64,000 bases of DNA. Source: Chitinophagaceae bacterium. GTDB lineage: Bacteria; Bacteroidota; Bacteroidia; Chitinophagales; Chitinophagaceae. The notes beneath the pieces were generated by a model. The model was not told where the DNA came from, ran no database searches, and was given only the letters and a program-made list of their open reading frames with translations. The position numbers and the translations under genes are program-made. Numbering within the stretch: position 1 is the stretch's first letter; every line of letters begins with the position of its first letter. This document shows positions 31,227 through 41,122 of this stretch, piece by piece. Location: NCBI GenBank assembly GCA_025934485.1, contig JAICXX010000009.1, positions 16,151 through 80,150 of the forward strand, in the 5' to 3' direction.

Positions 31227-32450
31227 CTAGTGCGTGGACTCCGTGGTCGTCGTTTCCTCGCTGACCTCGGCCCTAACGCTGGTCTCGATGATCGTCGTGC
31301 TTTCGGACGTCGCCGGAGCGTCCCCTGCCGGCACGGGTGCAGCCGCAGGCGTACGGCTTCGCAGCTTGGCATACAACATACTATAGCGTTTGAAGTGATA
31401 TTTTTGCGGCTTACCCAGCAGGAAACCTATGGCCTTGAAACCGGGCAGCATGTCGAAGATGATCTTACAAATGGCGGTCACGGGAAGGGCGAGCACCAGG
31501 CCGGAAAGACCCCATAGCTTGCCGAACAATAGCAGGCTAAAGACCGCGACCAGCGGATTGATGCTCACCTTGGACCCCACCACATACGGCGTGATGACAT
31601 TGCCCTCGAGGATATGCACGAAAAGAAAGACACCCAGCACCCCCACCGCATACCAATAGGAGTCCTTGGTCACCAGGGCGACGATCAGCGGCAACGCCGA
31701 ACCGATCAATATGCCGATATAGGGGATCACGACCAGCATGCCGCCAAGAAACCCAAAGAACAAGGGCGACTCGATGCCGAGCGCCCACAAGCCGATGGAG
31801 TTCAGCGTGCCGATGATACAGATCACCTTTAGTAAGCCACTCAGATAGTTCTGTATGACCCCATAGATCTTTTGCATCGTTTCGTCGATGAGCAATTTCT
31901 CCGAAGAAGCAAAGACCTTGTAAAAGAACTCCAGGAAAAAGACCCGGAAATAAAGCAGAAAGAAGCTAAACAGCAGGATGAGCAGGAACTGCGATACCAC
32001 GTTGGTGGTAAAGGACGTCACAGAGGAGAAATAGGCGGTACTGTTATCCTTGGCTTTTTCGAGCAGCATATGGATATGATCCGCCTGGGCAGATTTCCCG
32101 ATATGGAACCGGGCCGCTATGGCCGTCTCCGCCTTGTCCGCCAGCTGAGAGAGCCTTTCGACGAACTGCGGGCCCTGGCCTGCCAGATGCACGAGCTGCA
32201 GGGCCACCACGGTGAGAAATAACGCGGTGATCACCCCCGCCACCAATACCGATATAAAAGCGGCTACCCCCTTGTGACAACCCCATTTTTCAAGCTGGAA
32301 ACAAATGGGGAACAGGATACCCGAAAAGACCACGGCAAACAACATGGGCACGATGACATCCTGCGCCCAGCTGAGGATCACAAAACAGATCACCAGGATC
32401 ACGAGGATCGAGGCAGTGCGTACGGGTGAGGCGAATTTGAGCTCTTTCAT
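31227..32450 (-). CDS. AI-2E/PerM family membrane protein
   Basis: A 407-residue integral membrane protein of the PerM/AI-2E exporter family (formerly UPF0118), with about eight hydrophobic segments. Family marks include a central PYIGILIGSALPLIVAL segment, HILEGNVITPYVVGSKV and a following INPLVAVFSLLLFGKLWGLSG. Members range from putative AI-2 exporters to Na+/H+ antiporters; which one applies cannot be said. The last 45 residues are a Pro/Ala- and Thr/Glu-rich cytoplasmic tail. It converges with the topoisomerase gene 22 nt away. Confidence 0.88.
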   Translation of the reverse strand: MKELKFASPVRTASILVILVICFVILSWAQDVIVPMLFAVVFSGILFPICFQLEKWGCHKGVAAFISVLVAGVITALFLTVVALQLVHLAGQGPQFVERLSQLADKAETAIAARFHIGKSAQADHIHMLLEKAKDNSTAYFSSVTSFTTNVVSQFLLILLFSFFLLYFRVFFLEFFYKVFASSEKLLIDETMQKIYGVIQNYLSGLLKVICIIGTLNSIGLWALGIESPLFFGFLGGMLVVIPYIGILIGSALPLIVALVTKDSYWYAVGVLGVFLFVHILEGNVITPYVVGSKVSINPLVAVFSLLLFGKLWGLSGLVLALPVTAICKIIFDMLPGFKAIGFLLGKPQKYHFKRYSMLYAKLRSRTPAAAPVPAGDAPATSESTTIIETSVRAEVSEETTTTESTH

Positions 32451-32461
32451 GCTTGATTGAT

Positions 32462-32487
32462 AAAAAAAAGCCGGTCATCCGACCGGC
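32462..32487 (-). terminator. Rho-independent terminator after the 48-residue membrane protein gene
   Basis: GCCGGTC (32470-32476), loop ATCC, GACCGGC (32481-32487). On the minus strand it is followed by eight T (plus-strand A run 32462-32469). It falls between the small gene ending at 32535 and the AI-2E gene starting at 32450, so it should separate the two or set their ratio. Confidence 0.8.
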
Positions 32488-32534
32488 CTGCAGACTCTGC
32501 AATTACGCAGAATCATTACCCCGAAACATGCCGG

Positions 32535-32681
32535 TTAGGCTCGACGGATAATCCCCAGGATAAGGGATATCACGGCCAATACGATGAGTATGTGAATGAG
32601 TCCACCCACACTGTAAACGAATACACCCAAGATCCACCCTATGAGGAGTATAACAGCTATCAAATAAAGTAAACCAGACAT
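32535..32681 (-). CDS. Lmo0937-type / DUF5670 small membrane protein
   Basis: A 48-residue frame starting with MSGLLYLIAVILLIGWILGV and ending in an LILGIIRRA-type tail. Two hydrophobic helices around a VGGLIHILIVLAVI motif match the short Lmo0937/DUF5670 membrane family, common in Bacteroidota and linked to envelope stress. The ATG at 32681 and a strong terminator past its stop support it. Confidence 0.8.
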   Translation of the reverse strand: MSGLLYLIAVILLIGWILGVFVYSVGGLIHILIVLAVISLILGIIRRA

Positions 32682-32814
32682 AAAATAATTTTTTGGTAGT
32701 AAGGAATCGTTTGTCTGAATACTCTATTGAAAAATGCTTGCCAAATTCTTTATACCCGTAGAAAATACCTGTAAACCTTAGTTGTGGGGAATAAAATCTA
32801 CAAGAGAAGTGGCA

Positions 32815-32822
32815 TACCTTTG
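32815..32822 (+). promoter_or_regulatory. Possible Bacteroidota -7 element before the BrkB gene
   Basis: TACCTTTG fits the Bacteroidota -7 consensus TAnnTTTG exactly and lies 16 nt before the start codon at 32838. No matching -33 TTTG is seen at the right distance, so this is weak. Confidence 0.25.
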
Positions 32823-32837
32823 CCCGTATATAACCGC

Positions 32838-33752
32838 ATGAGCAGATTTAAATTCCGCATCTTCTGGAAGGCCATGAAAAAGGCCGCGGTGGATTTCAAC
32901 AACGATAATGCTTTCAAGCTGGCGGCTTCGCTGTCCTATTCCCTGGTGTTCTCCATTGCCCCCTTCCTCATCGTGGCGATCTCGCTCACGGGGATCATCT
33001 GGGGCCAGCAGGCGGCGGAAGGCCGCATCTACGCTCAGATAAAAGACCTGGTAGGCATCAACGCGGCCCAGCAGATCCAGGACATCATCACCAATATCCA
33101 CAAATCGCATCATACCATGGCGGGGGCGATCATGGGCGGAGCGATCCTGCTGATAGGCGCTACCGGCGTATTCACCGAGATCCAGGGCTCGATCAACTAC
33201 ATGTGGTGTATCCTCTCCAAACCAAAAAAAGGGTGGTTGAAATTCCTCACGAACCGCCTCATCTCGTTCTCGCTGATCATCGCGTTTGGCTTTATCTCGA
33301 TGGTCTCGCTGGTGGTGAATTCGCTGATGGATCTGCTGGGGAATTATCTAAAGCAATACTTTACACATTTCACCGTGTACTTCTTTTATACCGTCAATCT
33401 CGTGCTCACCCTGGCGGTGATCATCCTGCTTTTCATGATCATCTTCCGCGTCCTGCCGGATGCGATCATCAGCTGGAAAGACGCGTTTGTCGGAGCCATT
33501 TTCACCGGTGCGCTTTTCCTGATCGGGAAACTGCTGATCAGCTTGTACCTGAGCCACTCCAGCATCGGCGTGCTGTACGGCGCAGCGGCCTCGATCATGC
33601 TTATCCTCGTTTGGGTATATTATTCATCGATCATCCTCTACTATGGGGCGGAATTTACCAAGGCCTATGCGGAAGGGGTAGGGCGGACCATCCGCCCCAA
33701 TTCAACCGCGGTGTATATCGAAAAAAAGGAAGTCCACGAGCTACCCGGCTGA
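32838..33752 (+). CDS. YihY/BrkB family membrane protein
   Basis: A 304-residue inner-membrane protein of the YihY (BrkB, formerly RNase BN) family with six hydrophobic segments. Motifs include DNAFKLAASLSYSLVFSIAP near the N-terminus, the LIGATGVFTEIQGSINYMW stretch, PDAIISWKDAFVGAIFTGAL and LVWVYYSSIILYYGAEFTKA. Function unknown; some members are linked to serum resistance or transport. The ATG at 32838 is chosen over an in-frame GTG at 32784. Confidence 0.9.
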   Translation: MSRFKFRIFWKAMKKAAVDFNNDNAFKLAASLSYSLVFSIAPFLIVAISLTGIIWGQQAAEGRIYAQIKDLVGINAAQQIQDIITNIHKSHHTMAGAIMGGAILLIGATGVFTEIQGSINYMWCILSKPKKGWLKFLTNRLISFSLIIAFGFISMVSLVVNSLMDLLGNYLKQYFTHFTVYFFYTVNLVLTLAVIILLFMIIFRVLPDAIISWKDAFVGAIFTGALFLIGKLLISLYLSHSSIGVLYGAAASIMLILVWVYYSSIILYYGAEFTKAYAEGVGRTIRPNSTAVYIEKKEVHELPG

Positions 33753-33758
33753 GGCCCT

Positions 33759-33773
33759 GCGGCGGGGCGCCGC
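33759..33773. terminator. GC hairpin between convergent BrkB and Ku genes
   Basis: GCGGCG, loop GGG, CGCCGC lies in the 45-nt gap between the two convergent stops (33752 and 33798). There is no T run; a bidirectional transcript-end role is plausible only. Confidence 0.35.
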
Positions 33774-33797
33774 CCGGCCGGGAAGTGGCGTAGCCGC

Positions 33798-34571
33798 TCA
33801 ACTCGCCTTTTTCTTCCCTTTAAGCGAAGCCTGGAGCTGCGAGAGCAGATCCGTGCTCTTCGTACTATGCACCACGCGGAGCGGCGACTTGACCTGTTTC
33901 CCCCCTTTGGCCTTGGCCTTGATGAGCTTCAACAGCTCGTCCGAATAGGTGTCCTTGTACTTCCCGATATCGAAAGGCCCCGAAAGTTGTTTGATAAGTT
34001 CGATGGCCATCTTCATCTCCGCGGGTTTGCTTTCGCCGGCGGGGATCTTGATCTCCTCCGTACTGCGGATCTCCTGCGCCCAGCGAATGCGGTTCAACAC
34101 GAGCAGGTTTTCATGCGGCTTGATCAACACCAGCTCTTCCTTGTTGCGCATGACGAAACTGCCGAAACCCACCTTCCCTGTCTTTTCAAGCGCGTCACGC
34201 AGCAGCACATACGCTTTGCTGCCGGATTTGTCCGGTTCTATATAATAAGGAACTTCGTAGAACATGCTGTCGATCTCGGTGAGGTCGATAAATTCCTTGA
34301 TCTCGATGATCTTGGTTTTTTCCGGGGACGCCTTTTTGAAGTCATCGTCGTCGAGGACGACATATTTACCGTCCAGGTTGTAGCCCTTGACGATATTTCC
34401 CCAGGGGACTTCCTTGCCGGTATTTTCGTTGACGCGTTTGTACTTGATGTGCGAGTGATCTTTTTTGTCGAGCATGTCGAGATCCAGCTCGCTGTCCTGC
34501 GTCGCGCTGTACAATTTGATGGGGATGTTCACCAGCCCGAAGCCGATAGCTCCCGTCCAGATCGATCTCAT
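33798..34571 (-). CDS. ku: Ku protein for non-homologous end joining
   Basis: A homodimeric ring that binds broken DNA ends and recruits LigD. The 257-residue length and motifs MRSIWTGAIGFGLVNIPIKL, YKRVNENTGKEVPWGNIVKG and IDSMFYEVPYYIEPD, together with PHENLLVLNRIRWAQEIR further on, are those of bacterial Ku. A Lys-rich C-terminal tail (LQASLKGKKKAS) may contact DNA or ligase. No LigD gene is in the window. It converges with the BrkB gene and lies just downstream of rpoN on the same strand (56 nt), so co-transcription is possible. Confidence 0.95.
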   Translation of the reverse strand: MRSIWTGAIGFGLVNIPIKLYSATQDSELDLDMLDKKDHSHIKYKRVNENTGKEVPWGNIVKGYNLDGKYVVLDDDDFKKASPEKTKIIEIKEFIDLTEIDSMFYEVPYYIEPDKSGSKAYVLLRDALEKTGKVGFGSFVMRNKEELVLIKPHENLLVLNRIRWAQEIRSTEEIKIPAGESKPAEMKMAIELIKQLSGPFDIGKYKDTYSDELLKLIKAKAKGGKQVKSPLRVVHSTKSTDLLSQLQASLKGKKKAS

Positions 34572-34627
34572 AATAGGTGTTTTTATATGCCGAAGTTAGC
34601 AAAAACCGGGCGGATGGGCGCCCTCCG

Positions 34628-36052
34628 CTAATTCCATAATCCGCGCACCTGCGCCACCGGTATATTCATCAGCTCACGGTATTTGGCTACGGTGCGCCGG
34701 GCGATCGAATAGCCGCGCTCGGCGAGTATGGTGACCAGCTGACGGTCGGTGTAAGGAGCCTTCTTATCCTCGGCCTCGATGACCTCGCCGATGATGTTCT
34801 GTATCACCTTGTTGCTGATATTGGTGCCTTCCTGGTTGACGATACCCTCGGTAAACAGATCCTTGAGCAGGATGGTACCAAAGGGGGTTTCGGCATATTT
34901 GTTACACGTCAGCCGGCTCACGGTCGAGATATCGACCTTCACCTTATCCGCAATATCCTTGAGCTTCATCGGCTTAAGCAACAGGATATCGCCGTATTTG
35001 AAATAATCGTATTGCATGTCCACGATGGCCCGCATGATCTTGAGCATGTTGTTCTCCCGCTGCTGAATGGCATTGATGAACCACTGCGCCGACGACAGCT
35101 TGCTGCGGAGATACTGGCGGGTAGACTTATCCGTGGCATTGTTCTGCGAGGTCTGCTGGACCATCTCCATCCACGATTGCGAGATATGCAGATTGCTGCT
35201 TCGCTGACGGTACAGGGCCAGCTCCAGCGTATCCCCCTCGTCGATGATCACGAAATCCGGTAGGATAGAAGGATTGGCCTGGATACTGCTCATTTCGGGA
35301 TTGAAAGGCCGGGTGCTGAGATGTGCCAGCAGGTGGAGGACGATCTTGATCTCGTCGTCATCGAGCCCCAGCTGCCGGCGCAATTTGTCGAGGTTGCAGC
35401 TGCGCAGATCGTGAAAATGATGTTCCAGCAGCTCGATCGCCGTGCGGACATCCGGCTGTTTGACATTCATCCGCTTCAGCTGCAACAACATGAATTCCTG
35501 CACATTCCGGCAACCGGCCCCGTAAGGCTCGAGCTCCCGGATCAGCTGGAGCGTTCCTTCCAGCTCCTCCGCTTCGATCCAGGTCTTTTTCTTGAAGCTG
35601 ATCTCCGAAGCCAGCTCGTCGAGATCCTGCTCCAGGAACCCGTTCTCGTTCAGCGAGTCGATGAGGAAATCAAAGATAAAATGTCTGTCTTCCGGCACGT
35701 CCAGGAACCGGCATTGCCGCTTGAGCTCTTCCCGGAAGTCCGGGACCTCCGCAATTGGCTTTTCGGGAACCTTTTCCGTATTGATATAATTGTTGTACTC
35801 CGTTTTATAATCCGGGATATCGTCATAGCCATATTCGTCCCAATTCTGAAAATCCTGCACGGTTTCTTTGTTGTATTTGTCGGCATTGGCATCGTCTCCC
35901 GAGGCTAATTCCTCGAGGGCAGGGTTTTCGCTTAATTCATCTTGTATCCGCTGCTGGAGTTCAAGGGTATTCAAATGGAAAAGATTCAATAATTCGATCT
36001 GTTGCGGCAGTATAGTGTGTTGTTGTTTCTGCGTCTGTACTTGCTTCAGCAT
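34628..36052 (-). CDS. rpoN: RNA polymerase sigma-54 factor RpoN
   Basis: The 474-residue protein begins MLKQVQTQKQQHTILPQQIE, the Gln-rich activator-interacting region I, followed by an acidic linker, the core-binding domain and a C-terminal DNA-binding domain ending in the RpoN box (RRTVAKYREL) and a short tail. It directs polymerase to -24/-12 promoters and needs enhancer-binding ATPases, none of which is visible here. The frame is open up to 36301, but residues before MLKQ do not fit the family; a start at 36061 (MGIMLKQ) is possible. It is divergent from tamB with about 225 bp between start codons. Confidence 0.93.
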   Translation of the reverse strand: MLKQVQTQKQQHTILPQQIELLNLFHLNTLELQQRIQDELSENPALEELASGDDANADKYNKETVQDFQNWDEYGYDDIPDYKTEYNNYINTEKVPEKPIAEVPDFREELKRQCRFLDVPEDRHFIFDFLIDSLNENGFLEQDLDELASEISFKKKTWIEAEELEGTLQLIRELEPYGAGCRNVQEFMLLQLKRMNVKQPDVRTAIELLEHHFHDLRSCNLDKLRRQLGLDDDEIKIVLHLLAHLSTRPFNPEMSSIQANPSILPDFVIIDEGDTLELALYRQRSSNLHISQSWMEMVQQTSQNNATDKSTRQYLRSKLSSAQWFINAIQQRENNMLKIMRAIVDMQYDYFKYGDILLLKPMKLKDIADKVKVDISTVSRLTCNKYAETPFGTILLKDLFTEGIVNQEGTNISNKVIQNIIGEVIEAEDKKAPYTDRQLVTILAERGYSIARRTVAKYRELMNIPVAQVRGLWN

Positions 36053-36277
36053 GATACCCATTTTTTGTACAGGTCTTACGACAAACAAGACGCCAGAATC
36101 CAAACGGTTGTATCCAAGCGAAAAAGCTCCCACCAGCGGAAACCCATGTGGAAAATACGGTACTCTTATGTGGAAAAAATCCAACAACTTCATTGACAGC
36201 GTTTTCCCGAGATTTGGTCTGCATTTTGTCATACCTGGATAAAGTTCTAACTTAAACATTACAGAGAATTTTAATTT

Positions 36278-39200
36278 ATGCACGCATCTTCCTCCGAACA
36301 TCTCCCCCGCAGGTCCCTGGTTCGCCGGCTGTTGCGTATCTTTTTGAAGACGCTGCTCACGATCTTTATCATCCTTCTGCTGATCTTCTTCCTCATCCAG
36401 ACCCCGTTCGTCCAGGATATTGCCCGCGCCAAGGCCGAGAAATATCTCGCACGGAAATTAAAAACGCGTGTTCGGGTGGGTCATCTCGACATCGGTTTTT
36501 TTCACAGCATTACCCTGAAAGACGTTTATATCGAAGACCTTCGCCACGATACCCTCCTTTCCGCCGGACTCATCGATGTCCACTTGAAGATGTTGGGACT
36601 TTTACACAATAATTTGGATATTAATGAGATACATCTGAGCGATCTCACCGCCAAAATATTACGTCCTTCGCCGGATACGGTCTTCAACTACCAGTTTATC
36701 GTCGATGCCTTTGCCGGCCAACCCACGGCCAAACCGGACACGACCAAGAGAAAACCCATGGTGATGGCTATCCGTAAGCTCCTCCTCGATAACATCCGGC
36801 TCGTCTATGCGGATAGCGTCACCGGCAACCTGGCGACCGCCGTCATCGGCCACAACGTCACCGAGATGGTTGGGCCCCTGGACCTGGACAGCCTGCGGTT
36901 CAACGTCGACCACCTGAGCCTCGAGCATACTTCCATGGCCTTCCACAGCACGCCCAGCGCCATGGCCACCAGCGCCAGCGTCGCGAGCCTGCAGACCACC
37001 GGGCTTACGCTCGACCTGGGCCGCCTCATCATTCATGCCAATAAACTGGCGCTCGACAGCACGGACTATGCCCTCGACAATAATAATAAGCCCCATCAGA
37101 AAAAGGGCATGGATTATTACCACCTGCTCGCAGGTAATATCACCCTGCACGGCGAAGACCTCACCTATAGCCCGGACAGCGCCAGCGGCCGGATCACGAA
37201 AGGGGAACTCGCCGAACGCAGCGGTTTCCGGCTAACCCAGCTGCAGACCCGGTTCTTCTACTCCGACCGCCGCATAACGCTCGACGATCTTCTCCTCCGG
37301 ACCCCCGGTACGTTGCTGCAGCGCTCCGCCAGCCTCCGGTGCGATTCCCTGGCCGGGATGCTGAAGACACCCGCCCACACGCTCGTACATCTCGATCTCC
37401 CCAACAGCCATGTACAGCTCAAAGACCTGCTGGTCTTCGCCCCCGGCCTGGCCAGCCAACCCGTTTTCCGCGATCCCAATACCGTGTGGCAGCTCAACAG
37501 CGAGCTGGACGGCAATTTCGACGCGATCACGGTCCGGCATCTGACATTTGCCGGTATCAGCGATATTCAGGTAGACATGGCAGGCAGGATCATCCATCCC
37601 TTCGACAGCAAACGCATCAAAGGCGATCTGGATATCCACAATCTCTCCGGGAGCAGGGCCGCGCTGGCGATCCTTTTGCCCAAAGGCACCCTCCCATCAA
37701 ATATTACTATTCCTAAGCGATACGATCTTCATGGCCGGCTGGCGGGCAGCATGGATGGGATGACTAGCGATCTGCTTCTCCATTCCTCATCAGGATCGGT
37801 GTGGCTCAAAGGTTATGTGCAGAAATTCCGGTCTACAAAGAATGCCCGTTACGCTCTCGACCTGCGGACCAGGGCCCTCGATCTGGGTACTATTTTGCAG
37901 GACAGTACACAGTGGGGCGCCATGACCGCCAACTTCAGGATCGCCGGAACCGGGATGGATGTGCATAGTGCGAACGCGAAATTCTCCGGAAAGATTGCCG
38001 CCGCCACCTTTCGTCATTACCAATACCACGACCTTGCCATCGACGGCTCCATCGCGGATCAGCAGGCGACGCTTCATTCTGCGATCAACAATACGGCCGT
38101 CCATTTCGAGCTGCAGGCCTCGGCCGATCTGGCGCAAAAATTCCCGGCGCTAAAGCTAGACTGGCAGGTGGACACCGTAGACCTGCACGCCATCGGGTTG
38201 ACAAAAGATACGCTGCAGTTCAAAGGCCATCTCACCGCCGATTTCGCCAGCACCAATCCGGATAGCTTACAAGGTGCATTGAAGTTGGTCAATGCCGGCC
38301 TGCTGCAGGGCCATCAGCGGCTGGCGACGGATAGCCTGCAGCTCACGGCCAGCCGACAAGGTGACATAGAGGCTATTCAGCTGCATACCGAAATGGCCGA
38401 TCTCGAACTCAAAGGACACTACCTCCTTACCCAAATTCCCACCGCGCTGCAACACACCATCAGCCAGTACTATCACCTCGAAGGATTCAAGGATACAGCC
38501 TTTGTTGCGCAGGACTGGACACTGCGCATGCAGCTCAGGACCTCCCCCCTGGTGCTGGCGTTGATGCCCTCGCTCCGGGGAACGGATACGGTGGGTGGCA
38601 TACTCGCTTATAACAGCGACCGGAACTATTTGAACCTGGGACTGAGAGCCCCACGGATCGACCTGGGCACGCAGTTCCTGCACAACATCACCCTCGATGC
38701 AGGCATCGTGGATACCAGCCTGCGTTATAGCATTACCATGGCCGATGGTCATGGCGGTGGACTCCTTTTCTATAAAACCTCGATCTATGGCGACCTGGCG
38801 AATGATCGGCTGAAGACGACCCTGCTGCTGAAAGACAAAAACAATAAAGACCGTTATCGCCTTGGCGGTATCATCGAGCACGAAAGGAGCGCAACGATGT
38901 TCAGCTTCAACCCGGACAGCCTGTTGCTGAACTACGACCCCTGGATTGCAAGCCGCGACAACTACATTCAATACGATTCAACCGGACTGCTGGCCCACGA
39001 TCTCACTATCACAAACCAGATGGACTCGCTTTCCCTGAACAGCAAAGGTACTACCGGCGCCGCGCCCCTCGACGTCCACTTTGGCAGTTTCAGGCTGAGT
39101 ACCCTAAGCCGTCTTGCCAATCAGGACTCGGTGATCGCCGATGGGGTCCTCAACGGCAATGCCGAAGTAAAAAATGTAACGACCAACCCCACTTTCACCT

Positions 39201-41122
39201 CCGATCTCGACATACAAAACCTTACCGTGAGGGGCGATACGCTGGGCGATCTGGCGCTAAAAGTCAATAACGAAAAGGCCAATGCATTCTCCGCCCGGAT
39301 CGGGCTCACGGGCAAGAACAACGACATTGCGGTCTCGGGCGATTACTATACCGGCGAAAGCAAAATGGATCTCAAGCTCGATCTGCGGCGGGTGAACCTG
39401 TCCGCCTTTGTAGGCGCCGCCCAGGGCGTCGTAGACAAGATGAGGGGATATCTCACCGGGCAGTTCACCATTCAAGGGACCATCGACAAACCCAATGTTC
39501 GCGGCAATCTTTATTTCGATAGTGCGGTGATCACGCCGACCGTCTCCGGTGAAGCGCTCGACGTGTCCAGGGACCGCATCGCCTTCGATGAGGATGGGTT
39601 CAACTTCAGCGAATTCACGCTGCGCGATTCGGCGGGCAACAAACTGATCCTTGACGGCAACGTGTTTACAAAGGATTATCACAAATTCGCCTTTGATATT
39701 TCGTTGAATGCCCAGAACTTCCGCCTGGTCAACGCGCCGGAGAACAGCTCCCGCCAATTCTATGGCCAGCTCAATCTCGACGCGGCCATCAATTTGGAGG
39801 GTAAAATGGATGCGCCCATGATCGATGGCACGATCCGGGTCAATAAACGCACCAATTTCTACTATGTCCTGCCCGCGGATAACCCCGAAGTCGGCGACCG
39901 CGTCGGCGTGGTACGTTTCGTGGATCATCATACCGGGGATACGCTGGTCGACAAAAAAGCCCTGGTCTTGCATTCCCGGAAGACCGAGATCAAGGGTATG
40001 GACATCAGTTTGAATCTGCTGACCGATACCAGCGCACTACTCAACGTCGTCATCGACCCCACCAGCGGTGATGCGGTCAATGTCCGCGGTCGCAGCACCC
40101 TGGTCTTTCAGCTCGAGAAAAGCGGTAAAATGGACCTTACGGGTTCCTACCAGGTGACCGGCGGTTATTATACCATGTCCTTCACGGTGATCAAACGCAA
40201 ATTCAACATCGACCCGGGCAGCATCATCACCTGGACAGGCGATCCCACCCAGGCCACCGTAGACCTCACCGCTTCGTATACCGCGCAATCCCCTTCCATC
40301 GACCTGGTATCCAATGTCATTTCCGATCTTCCTCAAAACGAGCAATACAAATACCGGCAGCGACTGCCCTTCCTGGTTACCCTCAAACTAAATGGCGACA
40401 TGCTCAAGCCGGTGATCGGCTTCGATATCTCGCTGCCATCCACGATCCTTACACTCTGGCCCGACGTCGACCAGCGCCTTACCGAATTGCGTACGCAGCA
40501 ATCCGAGATGAACGAACAGGTTTTTGCGCTCCTCCTGCTCGGTCGTTTCGTTGGCCCCAATCCCATGAACTCCAATGATGGCGGTGGCTCTGCCGTAAAT
40601 AGCCTTGCTTACTCCACCGGCTTCCAGATCATCACAAGCCAGCTCGATCAGGCGGCCGCCAGTCTCATCAAGCCGGTGGACGTCCACTTCGACCTCAACA
40701 ACCAGCAGGACTGGAGTACGGGTGCCAAGATCGATTATACGGAGCTCGATGTCATGGTTTCGAAAATGCTCATGGAAGACCGTTTGAGGGTTGGCATAGG
40801 CAGCAGCTTCGATATCGTCGGCACGGGGGCGCCGCAACAGGCACCATCGAATATTGCCGGTACCCTGGACGCGGTTTACAAGCTCACGAAGGACGGAAGA
40901 TACATGGTGCGTGCCTACCGGCTCAACCAATACGAAGCTGTAGTATTTGGCCAGGTGATCGAGACCGGAGTAGGCTTCGTCTTCACTTTTAATTATGACA
41001 AGTTCAGCGAGATCTGGCATCGGTCCCAGGGCGACAAGATACAACCAAGAAAAACACAACATTCGAATACAAATCCCGGCGCCAGCACCACCGCCACCGG
41101 GACAACCTCCAACCCCCAATGA
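36278..41122 (+). CDS. tamB: TamB-like translocation and assembly module protein
   Basis: A 1614-residue protein with one N-terminal membrane helix (about 22-43, LKTLLTIFIILLLIFFLI) and a long beta-rich body that spans the periplasm and probably carries lipids or assists outer-membrane protein assembly. The first part has AsmA-like repeats (RVRVGHLDIGFFHSITLKDV), and the C-terminal third shows the TamB domain (VRGNLYFDSAVITPTVSGEA, GGYYTMSFTVIKRKFNIDPG, TWTGDPTQATVDLTASYTA). The C-terminal tail past residue 1580 is a Thr/Asn/Pro-rich stretch. Its stop overlaps the start of the tamL-type gene (ATGA), so the two are made together. Confidence 0.92.
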   Translation: MHASSSEHLPRRSLVRRLLRIFLKTLLTIFIILLLIFFLIQTPFVQDIARAKAEKYLARKLKTRVRVGHLDIGFFHSITLKDVYIEDLRHDTLLSAGLIDVHLKMLGLLHNNLDINEIHLSDLTAKILRPSPDTVFNYQFIVDAFAGQPTAKPDTTKRKPMVMAIRKLLLDNIRLVYADSVTGNLATAVIGHNVTEMVGPLDLDSLRFNVDHLSLEHTSMAFHSTPSAMATSASVASLQTTGLTLDLGRLIIHANKLALDSTDYALDNNNKPHQKKGMDYYHLLAGNITLHGEDLTYSPDSASGRITKGELAERSGFRLTQLQTRFFYSDRRITLDDLLLRTPGTLLQRSASLRCDSLAGMLKTPAHTLVHLDLPNSHVQLKDLLVFAPGLASQPVFRDPNTVWQLNSELDGNFDAITVRHLTFAGISDIQVDMAGRIIHPFDSKRIKGDLDIHNLSGSRAALAILLPKGTLPSNITIPKRYDLHGRLAGSMDGMTSDLLLHSSSGSVWLKGYVQKFRSTKNARYALDLRTRALDLGTILQDSTQWGAMTANFRIAGTGMDVHSANAKFSGKIAAATFRHYQYHDLAIDGSIADQQATLHSAINNTAVHFELQASADLAQKFPALKLDWQVDTVDLHAIGLTKDTLQFKGHLTADFASTNPDSLQGALKLVNAGLLQGHQRLATDSLQLTASRQGDIEAIQLHTEMADLELKGHYLLTQIPTALQHTISQYYHLEGFKDTAFVAQDWTLRMQLRTSPLVLALMPSLRGTDTVGGILAYNSDRNYLNLGLRAPRIDLGTQFLHNITLDAGIVDTSLRYSITMADGHGGGLLFYKTSIYGDLANDRLKTTLLLKDKNNKDRYRLGGIIEHERSATMFSFNPDSLLLNYDPWIASRDNYIQYDSTGLLAHDLTITNQMDSLSLNSKGTTGAAPLDVHFGSFRLSTLSRLANQDSVIADGVLNGNAEVKNVTTNPTFTSDLDIQNLTVRGDTLGDLALKVNNEKANAFSARIGLTGKNNDIAVSGDYYTGESKMDLKLDLRRVNLSAFVGAAQGVVDKMRGYLTGQFTIQGTIDKPNVRGNLYFDSAVITPTVSGEALDVSRDRIAFDEDGFNFSEFTLRDSAGNKLILDGNVFTKDYHKFAFDISLNAQNFRLVNAPENSSRQFYGQLNLDAAINLEGKMDAPMIDGTIRVNKRTNFYYVLPADNPEVGDRVGVVRFVDHHTGDTLVDKKALVLHSRKTEIKGMDISLNLLTDTSALLNVVIDPTSGDAVNVRGRSTLVFQLEKSGKMDLTGSYQVTGGYYTMSFTVIKRKFNIDPGSIITWTGDPTQATVDLTASYTAQSPSIDLVSNVISDLPQNEQYKYRQRLPFLVTLKLNGDMLKPVIGFDISLPSTILTLWPDVDQRLTELRTQQSEMNEQVFALLLLGRFVGPNPMNSNDGGGSAVNSLAYSTGFQIITSQLDQAAASLIKPVDVHFDLNNQQDWSTGAKIDYTELDVMVSKMLMEDRLRVGIGSSFDIVGTGAPQQAPSNIAGTLDAVYKLTKDGRYMVRAYRLNQYEAVVFGQVIETGVGFVFTFNYDKFSEIWHRSQGDKIQPRKTQHSNTNPGASTTATGTTSNPQ

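Noticed and set aside
36053..36301. N-terminal extension of the RpoN frame
   Set aside because: These residues do not resemble sigma-54 region I, which starts at MLKQ; the extension runs into the tamB start.
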